64,000 nucleotides of DNA from Cycas panzhihuaensis. Its lineage: Eukaryota; Cycadophyta. Position numbers and translations under genes: made by a program. The stretch is taken from positions 77,197,741 to 77,261,740 of the forward strand of contig CM041465.1 in assembly GCA_023213395.1 (NCBI GenBank). The letters run 5' to 3'. The notes beneath the pieces were generated by a model. The model did not search any database. It saw only the letters and a list, made by a program, of their open reading frames with translations, and was not told the origin of the DNA. Shown here piece after piece: positions 34,710 through 47,700 of this stretch (the first letter of the stretch is position 1; every line of letters starts with the position of its first letter).

Positions 34710-37002
34710 TGTTAACTTTTATACAATAGAAGATGTAGAAGATAAAGAAGAAGATGATGAAGACTTCAACATCGTAATACCTCTTTGATGAATACTTCAT
34801 CAATATTTAATAATTTTTGTAACTTTATGAACTTTTCTTTGGTTAATGGATTTGTTAGAATATCAACAATTTACAAATCTATAAGACAATAAGATAGAAT
34901 AATAATATTATCATTAACAAGATTATAAATAAAATGATGATGTAATTCTATGTGCTTAGTTCTATAATATGCTACAAGATTAGTAGTTATAGATATTGCA
35001 CCTTGATTATTAATATTTATTTAAATAGAAGAGTCAGGAAATAAACTGAGCTCACTTAATAGAGCTTTAATTTAAAGTGATTTCTTACTAGCTTCTACTA
35101 ACTCTTGATATTCAGCTTTTGTCATAAATAATGCTAATACTTGCATATTTTTATTAGGCTAAGTGATCGGTGAAGAATCAAGAAAGAAGATATAACAAGT
35201 TGTAGATTTTTAATTGTGAGAATCTCTTGCCTAATTAGAATTTGTATAACCTATCAATTTTAGATTAGTATAAAAAAATTATATGTTAGGCTATAAAATA
35301 TTGTACCTTGCAAATATCGTAGAATCTATTTAGCTACTTTCCAAAGCAATTCATGAGGTTTTTGTATATATCTAAAATATAAGGCAATAGCATGGGAGAT
35401 ATCTAGGCAAGTATGGGTTAGTTAAATAAGACTACCTATTAATTAATGATATAAGGTGGAATCATAAGGTAGAGATTGACAATCGGTTAATAATTTCACA
35501 CCTGATTGTATAGGGGATAGGGTTGGCTTCATATTTTCTATATTAAATCTTTTTATTAAATCAAGAATATTCTTCAGTTGTGAAATAGTTATTTTTGATT
35601 CAGATTAATAGATTTGTAGGCCAAGAAAATAATGTAAAATACCTAAGTCTGTCATTTCAAATTTACTCATTAGAATAGATTTTAATTGATGGATATTAAA
35701 AGGTAAAGATCTAATTATTATAATATCATCAACATAAATAATTAAAATGGTAATGTTATTATCTTGTCTTAGGAAGTAAAGGTAAGGATCATTAATATAT
35801 TTAGTGTATCCATTCTAAAGAAGATAGTTGTTAATTTTAATATACCAAGCTTGAGAAGCTTGTTTAAGATCATATAACAAATTTTTTAGTTTGCAAATTA
35901 GATTAGAATTAGATACAAAACTAGGGGGTTGATTCATATAGATTTCTTCTTTAAGATCACTATTTAAAAATAAGTATTTTACATCAATTTGATATATTTA
36001 CTAGCTAAATTTAGGTGCAAGAACAATAATAGTTTTGATTGTATTCATTTTAGTGATAGGACAAAGGTTTTGGTATAATCAATACTATCAACTTAAGAAA
36101 AACCTTTGGAAATCAAATAAGCATTATGTTTCTCAATTGCTCCTTCTGAATTATACTTAATTTGGTACACCCATTTATAGTCTACCAAATTCTTACCTAG
36201 AGGTAATGGAACTAAATCTTAAGTTTAGTTTTTCTGAAGAGCATCATATTCAACTTGTATGACTTATTTCCATATAGGATTATGACAAAATTCTTTATAA
36301 GTTTTTAGATCGTTACTAGCTATTACTTTGGCCATTAGTATAAAGTTAACTTGTAGCTTTTGTGACCTGATTCTCCTAGTATCTAATGGATCACTAGTAT
36401 TAGAACCATTAACCAAAAGGATTTTTTGAGCCCAAACTAACTATTTATTTCTTGAAGAAGAATCAGAAGTGGAAGGTTGACTAGAAGAAGTTGGATGATT
36501 AGAAGTGGATGGATCTAACATATTAGGTTCAATTAAGGTCTAGTTCTAGACTTGTATGGATAAATTCTTGATTACTATATTGTTAGCTTATTTTTTTGAG
36601 AAGTTTATTAACTAAGTATTAGTTAATAAGATTTCAATAGGGAGTTTTATATGATTGGTTTTTGATAAAGATTGATCTTCATAAAAAATAACATCACATG
36701 AAATTGAGACTTTGTGCATGATTGGATCTAATAATCTATAGACTTAACTTTCTTTACTGTATCTAATGAAGATAAATTTTGCACTTTTAAGGTTGAGTTT
36801 ATTTTGTTTTTCCTTTAGAACATTTCTCTAAGTAATGCTTCTAAAGGCTCTAAGATGTTTTATAGACGATTTTCAATTAGACCACTTTTGTTCTTGTGTA
36901 ACTTTTTGTAAGGACTTACTTAGTAAATGGTTTAATAGATAGTTGGAGTAAGCTATTGCTTCAGCCCATAACTTTAGGTTGAGACCTTATATATATATAT
37001 AT

Positions 37003-37094
<92 letters not shown>

Positions 37095-39115
37095 TACATT
37101 TAGTCATTTCCATAAGAGTATGGTTCATGCATTTAGTAACACCATTCTGTTGAGGAGTATAAGCAACAAAATACTAAAATATAATTCTGTGCTTTTTATA
37201 ATATGAAATAAATTTATTACTTAAATATTCTTTAGCATTGTCAAATCTAAAGATTTTAATTTTTGAATTAGAATGGTTTTTAACCAACAATTTAAACTCA
37301 ATAAAAATATCAAATATTTGAGTTATAGTTTTGAGCATGTAGACCCAACATTTCTTAGGGAAGTCATCAATAAAAATAATAAAATATTTACTTCCAGAGT
37401 ATAATGGTACTTGGAAGGAGCTATAAATATCTAGGTGTGTAAGTTTGAGAAAATTTTTTACTCAAAATGATGTTTGATGCGAGAATAGATCTATATGTTT
37501 TTTACCTATTACACAAGATTCACAAATACCATAAATAGTAAATAGGGATGGAAGCCCATATATCATATCATGTTGATTTAGATTTTGTAGTTTGCCATAA
37601 CTTGTATGGCCAAACTAGGCATGCTATAGCTTATTAACTAGGTTAAATTCAGCTATAAAGGTACTAAAAGATTTAGTTTTACAATGTTGTAAATTTTTTT
37701 AGTTGTACAAATCTATTTTATAGTTAGTAGATTTTGGAGTAATAATTTTGAATCTATTAAAAAGTTGTTTGATAATGAATTTATCTTTTTAGAATTCGAC
37801 AATAAGGTCTTTATAGTAAATTTGATAAATATATAAGAGACTAGGAAGCAAGTCTAGAACATAGAATATATCTTTGATTGAATCATCTTTTAAGGTAATA
37901 TTACTAGTACCTTTGACTTTCAATTGAGAACCACTTTCGAAAGAGATTTCCTCTTCAGAATTAAGATCAAACTGATAAGTAGTTAAGTATTCTTAGTAGT
38001 CCATCATATGATGGGATGCACTCGAATCTAATACCTATAAAGGTGGTTATAAAGTAAGGGTAGAAAATACTATTGTGATGGCAGTTAAAGAATGATTAGA
38101 GTTATGGGATTATGATTGGATTCTTTTAGAAGCTTTCCAGGCTTTAGAAGGAATTCTACTCCTACAAACATCCATTATATACCCCTTTTTGTGGTAGTAG
38201 GCACAACTAACTTTTTTATTAAGGTTAGAATTAAAAGTATTCTATTTTTAGACTAATTGTTTAGAAGTATTCTAGTTTTTTAATGGCATAGAGTGCTTAG
38301 TATTTTGATTAAAGTTATTTAAAGAAGAATCCTTATAAGGTTTTTAGAATTTAGGATAACTATTATGATTATTTTAATAGTTATTTTGGTTTTTGGATTT
38401 GTTTGGTGACTTAGATTTGGAAAATAGAGCCTAATAAGGATCTTATAATTTTTAAGTCTAAATTAACATTGTCTAGTATTCAATTAGTTAATTTATTAAT
38501 TGATTAAAAGTTATTAAAGTCTATCTAGCCTAGTGCCTAACAGATTTGAAGCGATTAATGTATTTAGGAAGTTTATTAATAGCTAGATGGATGAGTGTAT
38601 CATCATCTTTTGCATGTGTGATAATTTCAACTTTGTCACATACTTTTATTAAAAATTTCATATAATTTCCTAGGTCTTTATTGGTGAGTTGAAGTTTTAA
38701 TAAGAAATCATTAACTTTGGAGAAATCTTTATAGTTTAGATCATACATTTATTACTTAAGAATGAGAAGTGGTTGTACATCAACCTTATTATATTTCTCC
38801 TTAAGTGTTTTTCAGATAAAGACAAGATCATTTGTTTTAGAGAAATGCCTCTTTATGTTTGGCAAGAGAGAGGTTAGGATAATACTTAGGCCTCCATTAC
38901 AATTCATCAGATATACCATATAAGATTTTGATTTAATGTCTATGGGTTTCACAAACTCTCTTGCAACATATTTCCAGAGATTTTGTTACTCAAGGTTATG
39001 GGATATTCTAGTTTTTCAATTAGTGTAATTAGAGCTGGTTAAAACTAGAATTAGAGTATAGGAGTTTTTCCTAGCATGAGTGCTATATTGGATAAGAAAC
39101 CAATGACGAGAGGCC
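34710..39115 (-). pseudogene. Copia E gag-pol pseudogene
   Basis: Gag appears to start at the minus-strand ATG near 39113 (MASRHWFLIQYST). A zinc knuckle reads YYHKKGYIMDVC near 38180. The protease region near 37890-37960 reads EEISFESGSQLKVKG; its active-site segment just upstream is decayed. Integrase reads FGHTSYGKL near 37590, CESCVIGKKHIDLF near 37500, then a TA microsatellite at 36989-37092 that breaks the frame. RT keeps the catalytic YVDD at 35725-35736. RNase H runs to about 34760. A 72-codon Gag piece at 38530-38748 is the longest open part. Stops are denser than in copia D. Confidence 0.88.
36989..37092. repeat. TA microsatellite inside copia E integrase
   Basis: About 100 bp of alternating TA with one ACATAC interruption. 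Copia D has a short non-repetitive TTACATGTAACATAC at the matching place in its integrase, so the repeat grew within the element. Confidence 0.93.
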
Positions 39116-40873
39116 ATCTTTGATAGAAATTTAAGAGAACAAGAAGGTGACAAAAATAAATTAAGCCACAATAAAAGATAATCACAACATTTGATTTCAA
39201 TTAGGAGAAAATATCATTGATTAATTGTAAAGTAAGTATGCATGAATAAATATAGTTGTATTATTATTTTTTGTAAATAACACAAAGAAATAGACCCTTT
39301 AACACATTAAAAGTTGATTGTGAGTAATCAAAAGGTGTAAATTTAATTATACACTTAAAAAATTAGATTAAATATGTAAACATTTACATGTTTATAATAT
39401 CATTTACATCAAATAATAATGAAATAATGATTTAATCATTTGCTTAATAAACTACATGAATTTATTAAAAAATATGCAAGAAAATGATGTAGTTAATTAA
39501 TAAATTTGATAAATGATTAAATGCATATTAAATTAAAGTAATAAATTTGAAAAAATATAAAGAAAATTATTAGTTAAAATCATATACCTTAACTTACCTA
39601 GTTATGATTGGATACTTGACTTCACATGAGGTTTTTCACATCAAGATGGCATCCAAATTACTTGAATGACTGGTCCAAATGTTTACATTTAAATTAGAAA
39701 TCTGATGTAACTTTCAAAACTAAATTTAGAGTTTAGATGAAGAAGTTATGCCCAAAATTATATAGGTACACTATTTGGAATATAGGGGGTTGAAAAATAG
39801 GGGTTAAACCCCTTTTACAAATTGAATAAAGGTCACATGGGGGGGCTCATATGACCATTGGTTGGTGAGAAGGGGGTTAGTGGACTCAAATTTAAATTAA
39901 ACCAAAATTAAAACTTTTTAAATATGAAAAAATATTAGATAAAGATTAATAAACTTTTACATTCGTTTGGATGTAAAAAAATATACATATAAATTATTTA
40001 ACCCTAAATACTTAGGGTTTCAAATGATTTTTGCCCAATTTTTATACAGGGTTGTAGTGGTGGATTTTTTCTTTTATGGCACAAGATCAAATTTCTCCAT
40101 CTATGTATGCATCTTCATTATTCGAATGCCTGATTTGGTTGTGTGATGGTGTCTACATGGCTGCTCTTCTTTTTCATCAGTAGTAAACTCTATATGTATC
40201 TTCAAATTTCTACGGCTTTATATGCACTTAGGCAAGCTTGGACCAAGAGCTTCTAGTATGATCCTAGACATCCGATGTAAGAAGAGGTAACACATAGAAG
40301 TGGAAGCACATAAACACACTGGTTCTTAGGTGGTTTAATACCATACTAGGGCTCATGGAAGGTATTACCAAACCAGACTATCTCTATGTTAACAACACTA
40401 TACATCCCATTAAGTGGAGGAGTTGAGTCTATGATTAGGCTTTTCTTACATATTCAGTAAAAATTCCACTTAGGCATGGACAACATCTCTATTTGACTTG
40501 AGGGAAATTCTTTTGTTCACTATGTTCACTCATATCTTCTTCACCACAACAAATAGTATCTTTAGATATATCTTTATTTGTCTATGACCTTCCACTGGAT
40601 GGTTTCTTAAGTTACTACCCTCCTTTTTGGATGTTTGATGACTTACTTAGACATGAGTTAAATAGATATCTATAATATGATTAGATGGCAAACAATTACT
40701 ATTTTCTTGACATGCAAAATAAGTTTAAAGTATGATATCAACTTTACTAGTCACCTTAGAGACTATTTTTAGATCTTCCTCCACTATAAAAATATGAGAA
40801 CTTTCATAAAAAAAATCCTGATTTATATCCTTTAAATAATCTCTTAAACCTACTCCAAATACTTGCTTCAAAA
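39116..40873 (-). other. Copia E leader
   Basis: About 1.76 kb between PBS and gag, AT-rich with several plus-strand G-runs near 39785-39880 like those of the copia D leader. The cDNA-like insert of copia D is absent here. No coding seen. Confidence 0.6.
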
Positions 40874-40889
40874 CCCTACTCTAATGCCA
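40874..40889 (-). promoter_or_regulatory. Copia E primer binding site
   Basis: Minus strand TGGCATTAGAGTAGGG, abutting the 5' LTR. An initiator-Met form with transitions. Confidence 0.85.
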
Positions 40890-41313
40890 TGTTGAAGAGA
40901 GGGTATCGTGCATAAACCTTAGCTATAATATCAAAATATCAACTATAAATTAATGAAACAATATACACTAGATGTGGAAGGTGGAAAACTGCTTTAGTAG
41001 AGAAAAAACCACCTCTGAAATAGTAATTTTATAATAATAATAAACCAGAAAACATGGTTACGAGTGAGGATCTCATCCTCTCTCTGATGCTTGACAAACC
41101 TTCTACCTATGTAGCTACATCCAACTAGCCTCCTAAACCTTCCAAGCTAAACATGCTTGAAAGATTCTAGAATAATTATGAGAGAGAAGTTTGTTAAAAT
41201 AGAAGATTATCCATTTCACCAAACTTTTAGTAATAATATATTAACTTTAGTAATTACATACATTATACAATAGTTAGGTATAAAAGGTAACATTAGGGTA
41301 AATATTTCTAATA
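40890..41313 (-). repeat. Copia E 5' LTR (right)
   Basis: Partner of 34275-34698. The plus-strand start is TGTTGAAGAG; the end is TTTCTAATA, where C-to-T has changed the terminal TAACA. Confidence 0.93.
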
Positions 41314-41876
41314 TAACCATTCACTAAATTATAGATTTATATAATATAAAAGAAAATAAATATTATAAGATTAAATGTTAAAAAAAAAGAAAGAGAGAAA
41401 AGAGAAGAATTCTTATATATTTATTAACTTATCTTTGGGTTTAATGATGATTAGTTCTTTCAGTCTCACTGTGTTATTTATTAAATTATAGACTTGTACT
41501 ATCATACATATATATAATCTTGACTAATAGGTTTAGTGATGGCTAATTTACTAGCTTTACATTGACATTTGTTGGATCATAAGCTAGATTGATAAATAAA
41601 AGAGATGTTATAACTAGATAGAATGAGATATTAAAATTATTATTCTTAGATGTCATACCTCAATTTGATTTTTGTGAAGATATAGAGATTCCACATTACC
41701 AAATTATTCTTCTTATTGACTAATTTCTACACTTTTCTACATCTATCAGATCATGCTTTCTAATGTCATTCTATTCACTTACATATATAGGAAAAATAAT
41801 GAGAAAATCTTAGTCCTTTTTTACATTCTTAAATTATTTGAGATTATACTTGTAATGTTATATTAGTATAGGTTTA
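41314..41876. other. AT-rich spacer, nothing recognised
   Basis: AT-rich sequence with a short GAAAGAGAGAAAAGAGAAG purine tract. I see no coding, no repeat partner and no continuation of copia F. Confidence 0.5.
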
Positions 41877-41896
41877 TTTATAGTTTTATTACTCTT
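41877..41896. repeat. LINE B target-site duplication, left copy
   Basis: The 20 bases TTTATAGTTTTATTACTCTT are repeated exactly at 48259-48278, fixing both ends of LINE B. Confidence 0.97.
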
Positions 41897-42080
41897 TTTT
41901 TTTTGATAAGGTAAAATTATATTGAAGGGGTTTTAACTAGGTCCCCAAACCTTTTACATCAGATCTAATAGTACATGACAGTTTGACCATGACAAGCCCA
42001 TGGTCTAGCCCAGATTAAGAGAGTAGCCTCTCAGACCAATCTATCAGTCCCTCCATTATGAGCATCTTTCCTTACCAGTC

Positions 42081-45000
42081 TCAGTAACTCTTCCAGGAAT
42101 TCCTCCTTCCACACCATAGATCTCTTTTTTGCCCACATTGATTTGTCAACCAATCACCAGCATTCCCTTCCAGTAAATGTGTTGAATCTGGACTCCACTA
42201 TTTGTCTCCAGAACCTCTTGCACATCTCTGACAATGTCTACATTGTGCCATCCTGGGTCCGCTTCCCCCCTTAAGCAGCTTATCACATATAAGGAGTCCC
42301 CTTCGACGACCACCTTATGAGGACCTTCCTCGCATAAAAGAGCTACCACCCTCTGCATAGCCCACATCTCTGCTCTTTGGTTCATTTGACTCCCAAGATA
42401 ATCCGCAAAGGCCCACCTCAGATTCCTCGAATGATCCCTGCAAAGCCCTCCCCCACCTACCTCTCCAGGATTGCCTTTGGCAGCACCATCAAAGTTGATT
42501 TTGACCCAAGAGAAAGCCGAGGGGGACCACTTAATTACTGGCCTCCTCGCTCTACCCCGTTCCGGGAGACCCACCCCCCAGTTCTCCAAAATACCTTCTT
42601 CCCCCTTAGCTGGGATATCCTCCTTGGGGGGGGACAATGTTTCAGTGATGCCCTTCCTGATTTCCTCTGCCAAAATCGCCCTATCTGTCTCCTTTCCTTC
42701 AAAAATTCTCCTGTTACGTTCTTTCCAAATATTCCAGGCTCCAACTGGCAGGATCATCTTCCAAATTCTAGTCAATATTTTACTCTTGAATGGAGATACC
42801 CAGGCGACCCATTGATCTCTCAGAGTTCTTGAGGAGACCCATTCTACTCCCAGCCTACCCCATATGATGTTCCAAATACCACTGGAATAAGGGCAATAAA
42901 TAGAGAGATGATCCAACGTCTCTACATCCTCTTTACAAAGCACACACCTATTCACCACCTGAATACCCCTCCTCATTAGATTGTCCATAGTAAAGATTTT
43001 GTTTTGCAGACACAGCCACCAAAACGCTGTAATCTTCGAGAGGATCCCCAGCTTCCACACCTCAGCCAACAAATCATTCCTGGTCCAACCTTCCCTGGTA
43101 ACCAGCAAATTATACCCATCTTTGACCGTGTATGATCCCCTAGACAAGATAGGCCATATCAGGATATCAGGAGAGGGCCTCTTCAGGATATACTGATTGT
43201 CCAAAACCCCCTTAACCCTTTGGATCTCCTCCTCGAAACCTTGCAGCTCCTTAAATGATCTCCAATGCTTATCCTTTTGCTGCCCAGTCCAATAATGCTT
43301 GACTAAGTTCCCAAAGCGGGTCTCGCATGTCCTCTTCATAGTTCCAATATTAGGCAAATCCTCTAATTTAGAGGGGCCACTCCATTTATCTTCCCAGAAC
43401 CTTATGCTCTCTCCGTTCCCCAACTTCCATCGCACTCCTTCTTACAGAATAAACCTTGTGGAATAGATAGCTTTCCAGATTGATGAACCCTCGGAACAAG
43501 GGGCCTCCCCCACCAAGAAATGATCACCCCTAAGGTATTTCCTCGCCAAGATGCTCCCCCAAACTGAGTCAGATTCTTTGGTGAGTCTCCATCCTATTTT
43601 GGCTAGGAGCACTATGTTGAAGAGGCCTAATCTTCTAACATTGAGCCCCCCCGCCCATCTAGGCTTGCATACTTTCTCCCAAGACACTAAGTGGAATATC
43701 TTTTTAACATCTACTCCTGACCAAAGAAATCTCCTCATAATACCCTCTAGTGTAGAGGTAACCTTGTCCAGGAATTTGAAGACAGACATCTAATACACAG
43801 GAATGCTCTGGAGGGAGGCAACCACAAGCTGGATTTTTCTGGCCCAGTTGAGAAGTGCCCCTTTCCACCCTTCCAGTTTCCTATTGAATCTGCTCACTAA
43901 AGAATCCCACAGAGCCTTCCCCCCCTCCCCACAAAGAGGGGCATCCCCAAATATGAAGCCGAGAGGGATCTTCTAGGGATCCCCAGAATCCTACTGATCC
44001 TTCTTTGGTGCCTATCCGGGGTGTTGATAAAGAATACTAAGCTTTTCTCTAGATTGATTTTCTGGTTGGTAACTCTTTCGTATACCTGTAGGCCTTCTTT
44101 TAAGGCCCTTGCCTCCTCCAAGGATGCATTGCCCAAGAAAATGTTGTTATCCACAAACTGGTGGTGAACAACATTGTCCAGATTAGAAGTAGCTTTCAGG
44201 CCATTAATCCATCCCAACCTCTGGGCCTCCATAGTATCTCTCCCTAGCAGTTCAGCCATAATTATGAAAAGAAAGGGCGAGAGGGGGTTGCCTTGTCTTA
44301 AGCCCCTGAATCCAGGCACGAATGGGGTTGATCTCCCATTTATAATCACCGAGAACGAAACCCTGGAGATACAGCACTTCATCCAGTCCCTCCAGACCTC
44401 CCCAAAACCAAAGGCTTTTAGGCATTCCATAAGGTAGTCCCAGGCCACCCTGTCGTAGGCCTTGGACATATCAGTTTTGATTATCATCCCTGCTTCCTTC
44501 CTCTGTACGGTCGAATGTAAAGTTTCATGGACTGTGATAATACCGTCCGTGATTTACCTTCCCTTTACAAAACCATCTTAGTTTTGTGATATGATAACCG
44601 GGAGGGTCTCCCTTAATTGATTTGCTAGGACTTTTACCAAAATCTTGTACTTAACGTTGCAGAGGCTAATTGGCCTGAAGTCTTCCATCACTTCCGCACC
44701 CTCCTTCTTTGGTATCAGAACTAGGAATGTAGCCTGCCACTCTTTCAGGATGGTCCGTCTAAGGAAAAATTCATTTAATGCTGATAATAAATCTTCCTTT
44801 ATAATCTCCCAGTAGTCTTGAAAAAAACCAGGCGGAAACCCATCCAGACCTGGAGCCTTATCCCTACCCATACTGAATAGGGCTTGCTCGACTTCTTTAT
44901 GAGAAAATGGTTCCATCAACTTATTATTCATTATCTCAGAGATCACTTTCGGGATAAGATGCAGAAGACCCGCCCTTAGACTTGGATCCTGACAGCCAGG

Positions 45001-46233
45001 TTCTGCGAAAAGGTCCTTAAAATATTCCATCGCAATACCCCCAAACTGATCCTCTGACTCATGTAACACCCCGTCCTTACTTCGAAGTTTACTGATCCTA
45101 TTGTGGGCCCTGTGCTTCAAAGTGGATAGGTGGAAAAACTTGGTATTCCTATCCCCTTCCCTTAACCACTGCTCCCTAGATTTTTATTTCCAGAGAATCT
45201 CCTCCCTAGCCAGTACCTCATCTAATGATCTTGAGATTCAATGTTCCATTTGGTCCAAAGCCTAGGACCTACCCTCTACTTCTATCCTGTCCTCAATCCT
45301 TTTTAACTCCGTCAACAAGGCAACTTTATCTTCAAATATGTTCCCAAAAATCTCCTTATTCCAAATCTTGACTTGTCTTTTTACCTAGTTTAGTTTCCTA
45401 GAAAACCTAAACATAGCGGATCCGTGGACCCTAACACCCCACTATTCACCAATCCGATCCTTAAGATTCGGGTGATTTTACCACATAAGTTCAAAATGGA
45501 AGGGAGCCCTTTTATGATTCCCGTGGGCAGATCCTTCAAGCAATAAAGGGGTGTGATCCGAGCCAACTTTCAGAAGCGCCATCACTTTGGTTCCTTCAAA
45601 ATGATAAGACCACTCGTAATTAGTTAGCACCCTATCCAATCTGCTTTGGATGTGATTGTGGCCTAAACGCCTGTTGGACCAAGTGAACCTAGCCCCCCCT
45701 AGGGGGACATCCATCAAGCCTCCCTCTTGAAGGAATTCTCCAAGGTCAGACATACTTCTAGTCCAACCTGGTTACCCGCCAGATTTCTCTTCCAGACACA
45801 AAGGCATATTGAAATCCCCCGCCACCATCCAAGGACCGCCCCAATTCTTATGGGACTCCAGCAGTCTTTCCCATAAAAACTTCCTACCCCCCTCAGTTGT
45901 GGGGGCATAGACATTGGTGGTCCAGAACTCTTTGTTGGATAACAAACTTACCAGGCCCACGGTTAAAAAATGCTCATGTCGCCTCACCACGTGGCCATTC
46001 CATTTATTTGGATTCCAGAGGGAAGCTAGCCCCCCTGAACCGGCCTGACCTATTACCGCTCTTCCCTCTCCCTTACTCTAAATCTTATTGAGCACCTCTT
46101 TCTCCTTTGCCTGATCCAATTTAGTCTCCTGCAAGAGGACTAAATCAGCTTCATTCCTAATCCTTAAAGTCCTTACCAAACACTGTTTAGAAGGGGCATT
46201 GAGGCCCCTGATGTTCCAAGATAGGACTTTCAT
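42081..46233 (-). pseudogene. LINE B ORF2 (EN-RT-zf-RVT-RNase H), disabled
   Basis: The start is the ATG at 46231-46233, giving MKVLSWNIRGLNAPSKQ, the normal opening of a plant L1 endonuclease. Endonuclease motifs follow: QETKL, NVYAP, VAGDFN and SDHTPLL. RT (about 45100-43900) has KYKILVKVLANQL, IIKTDMSKAYDRVAW, GLRQGNPLSPFLFII and, at 44143-44157, FVDNN where FVDD is expected. The 429-codon open part (42146-43435) holds zf-RVT (CVLCKEDVETLDHL) and RNase H with INFDGAAKGNPG, RAEMWAMQ and VVVEGDSLYVI. A frameshift near 42170 separates HIYWKG from the DWLTNQCGQK end; the true stop is at 42081-42083. Stops also occur in the endonuclease (near 45770) and between the RT pieces. Confidence 0.93.
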
Positions 46234-46239
46234 GGTCAC

Positions 46240-47700
46240 CCCAGAACCCCCATCTCAACCCTTTCTACTTCTGAGGGTGGGGCCCTCTAGTGTCCCCCCT
46301 TCCTTTATCGTGCTCTGGAGGCCCAAATCAATCTGGACTTGAGTATCCTTGTCTCTAGTCGTCTTTTTAGGAGGCCTACCTACCTTCTTCTTAACCCCAT
46401 AATCTGGGACCTTCTTCTGATCCATTATGTTCATTTTGGAGACCCATTTACGGGTCCCACCTCCTCCCTCCTCCTAGTCCATGACCCTAGCCCCAACACC
46501 GGTAGAGCCAGCAGCCTCATCGGGACCCAGACTCTCCCGGGGACCTTCCTCAGGCTCTGATAGATAATCCTCTAAATGCCAGTTAGTATTCTTCAAGGTC
46601 CGTGTCAGAGTCGGTACATCAAAAGATGTGGTAGGTGCACCGTCTCCCTTCGAACTCCGGACAACCTTTGGAGGATCATTATAACCCCCTTCCACGCTTG
46701 GGGAGTAAACTGGGTGCCTGACAGCTCCCTTGCCCCCCTCGGAAGCCCCCGTAGTAGCGTTGCCTTATCCTTGAGTTGCCCCCTCAGCTTTCTTCACCTC
46801 AACGGTCTCTGAGGGGCGGTCCAAATCCAGAACCATCACCACCTCCAAACCCTGGCCATTAGCCGGACCCGTGGCTATACATCCTGGGCTAACCCCAACC
46901 TTACCAGTCTCTACGAGGCCGGTGCCTGAGCTCTCCTCCCTAGATTCTCCAGCTACTACACCCTCCTTCCCTTTGGTATCCACCTACTTCTCCTCCCTTG
47001 CAGGAACACCTGGACATCAGAACGGAAGGTGCCCCCAGCTTTTACATTTATCACATCTGAAACCTTCCACTTCATAATATAAGCTTTGAATAATTGACCT
47101 ACCATCAAATTCAATCTCGACCTCCTCTGGGAGCTCATTATCCAATCTAGTAAGAACACATAATCTTGCGTTCATAAGGTGGGACCTATGTCTTGTTGCC
47201 GAATCCGTTGCCAAAAGTGGCCCTATCATCCTAGCCGCCCCTTTAACCGTCACCGGATTCTAAAAGCTGTGGAAGCCACAGCATCCGCACCAGTTGGGGC
47301 TTGTTTGATCACAGGGCTCCTATGATCGAAGTCTGGGTTCCACTTTTCCAATGTCATAGCCTTTCTCCCAAACATCCAGGGAGATTTGAGCAGGATTTGA
47401 ATCAAATCCTCCTAGTTAGCAAACCTGAAAAGGACACCCTTCTAAGACGCCGCCATGACTTGTACTGGATTCCTGGTCTTCCATTTATTCCGGATCCACT
47501 CCCGTATAAAATCCAACCCTGGTCTAGGGCCCGAAAACCTTCCCACCAGGCTATTCTCCCAATATTGAATAGTCTCTTCAGTGATCTCTTTTGGGATTGA
47601 TAGTTTATACCTATTTCCAACCTTGATAGGATATATTTCATATTTGGTTTGGTTTCCATTTCTCAGTGCATCTAGGTATGTCCTCCCCGAGGGAGAGGAC
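46240..47700 (-). pseudogene. LINE B ORF1 (DUF4283, zinc knuckle, acidic tail)
   Basis: The minus strand gives a DUF4283 domain (about 47600-47280) with NSLVGRFSGPRPG, GVLFRFAN and WMFGRKAMTLEKW. A second part reads ARMIGPLLATDS and EVEIEFDGRSI. The zinc knuckle reads GFRCDKCKSWGHLPF near 47030-47075. An acidic, low-complexity tail follows with NWHLEDYLSEPEEG near 46560 and a basic GRPPKKTTRDK stretch near 46360. Plant L1 ORF1 proteins of this type bind element RNA. The frame has a handful of stops, mostly at positions that look like former glutamine or tryptophan. The true start was not identified; it lies near or above 47660. Confidence 0.85.

Larger units (their letters stand above)
34275..41313 (-). 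mobile_element. Copia E: complete-structure copia element related to copia D
   Basis: Two 424-bp LTRs (34275-34698 and 40890-41313), PBS, polypurine tract and a Gag-to-RNase H coding region on the minus strand, total about 7.0 kb. Proteins and LTR motifs match copia D closely enough to be the same lineage, but frames are more broken. The flanking five bases are TAGCA on the left and TAACC on the right, matching at only three positions, so the target duplication is lost or the two ends do not come from one insertion site. Confidence 0.93.

Noticed and set aside
36979-37206. Ile-Tyr repeat peptide
   Set aside because: Translation of the TA microsatellite in copia E.
42377-42832. 151-codon plus-strand open frame
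   Set aside because: Antisense shadow of LINE B RNase H, which has the expected motifs on the minus strand.
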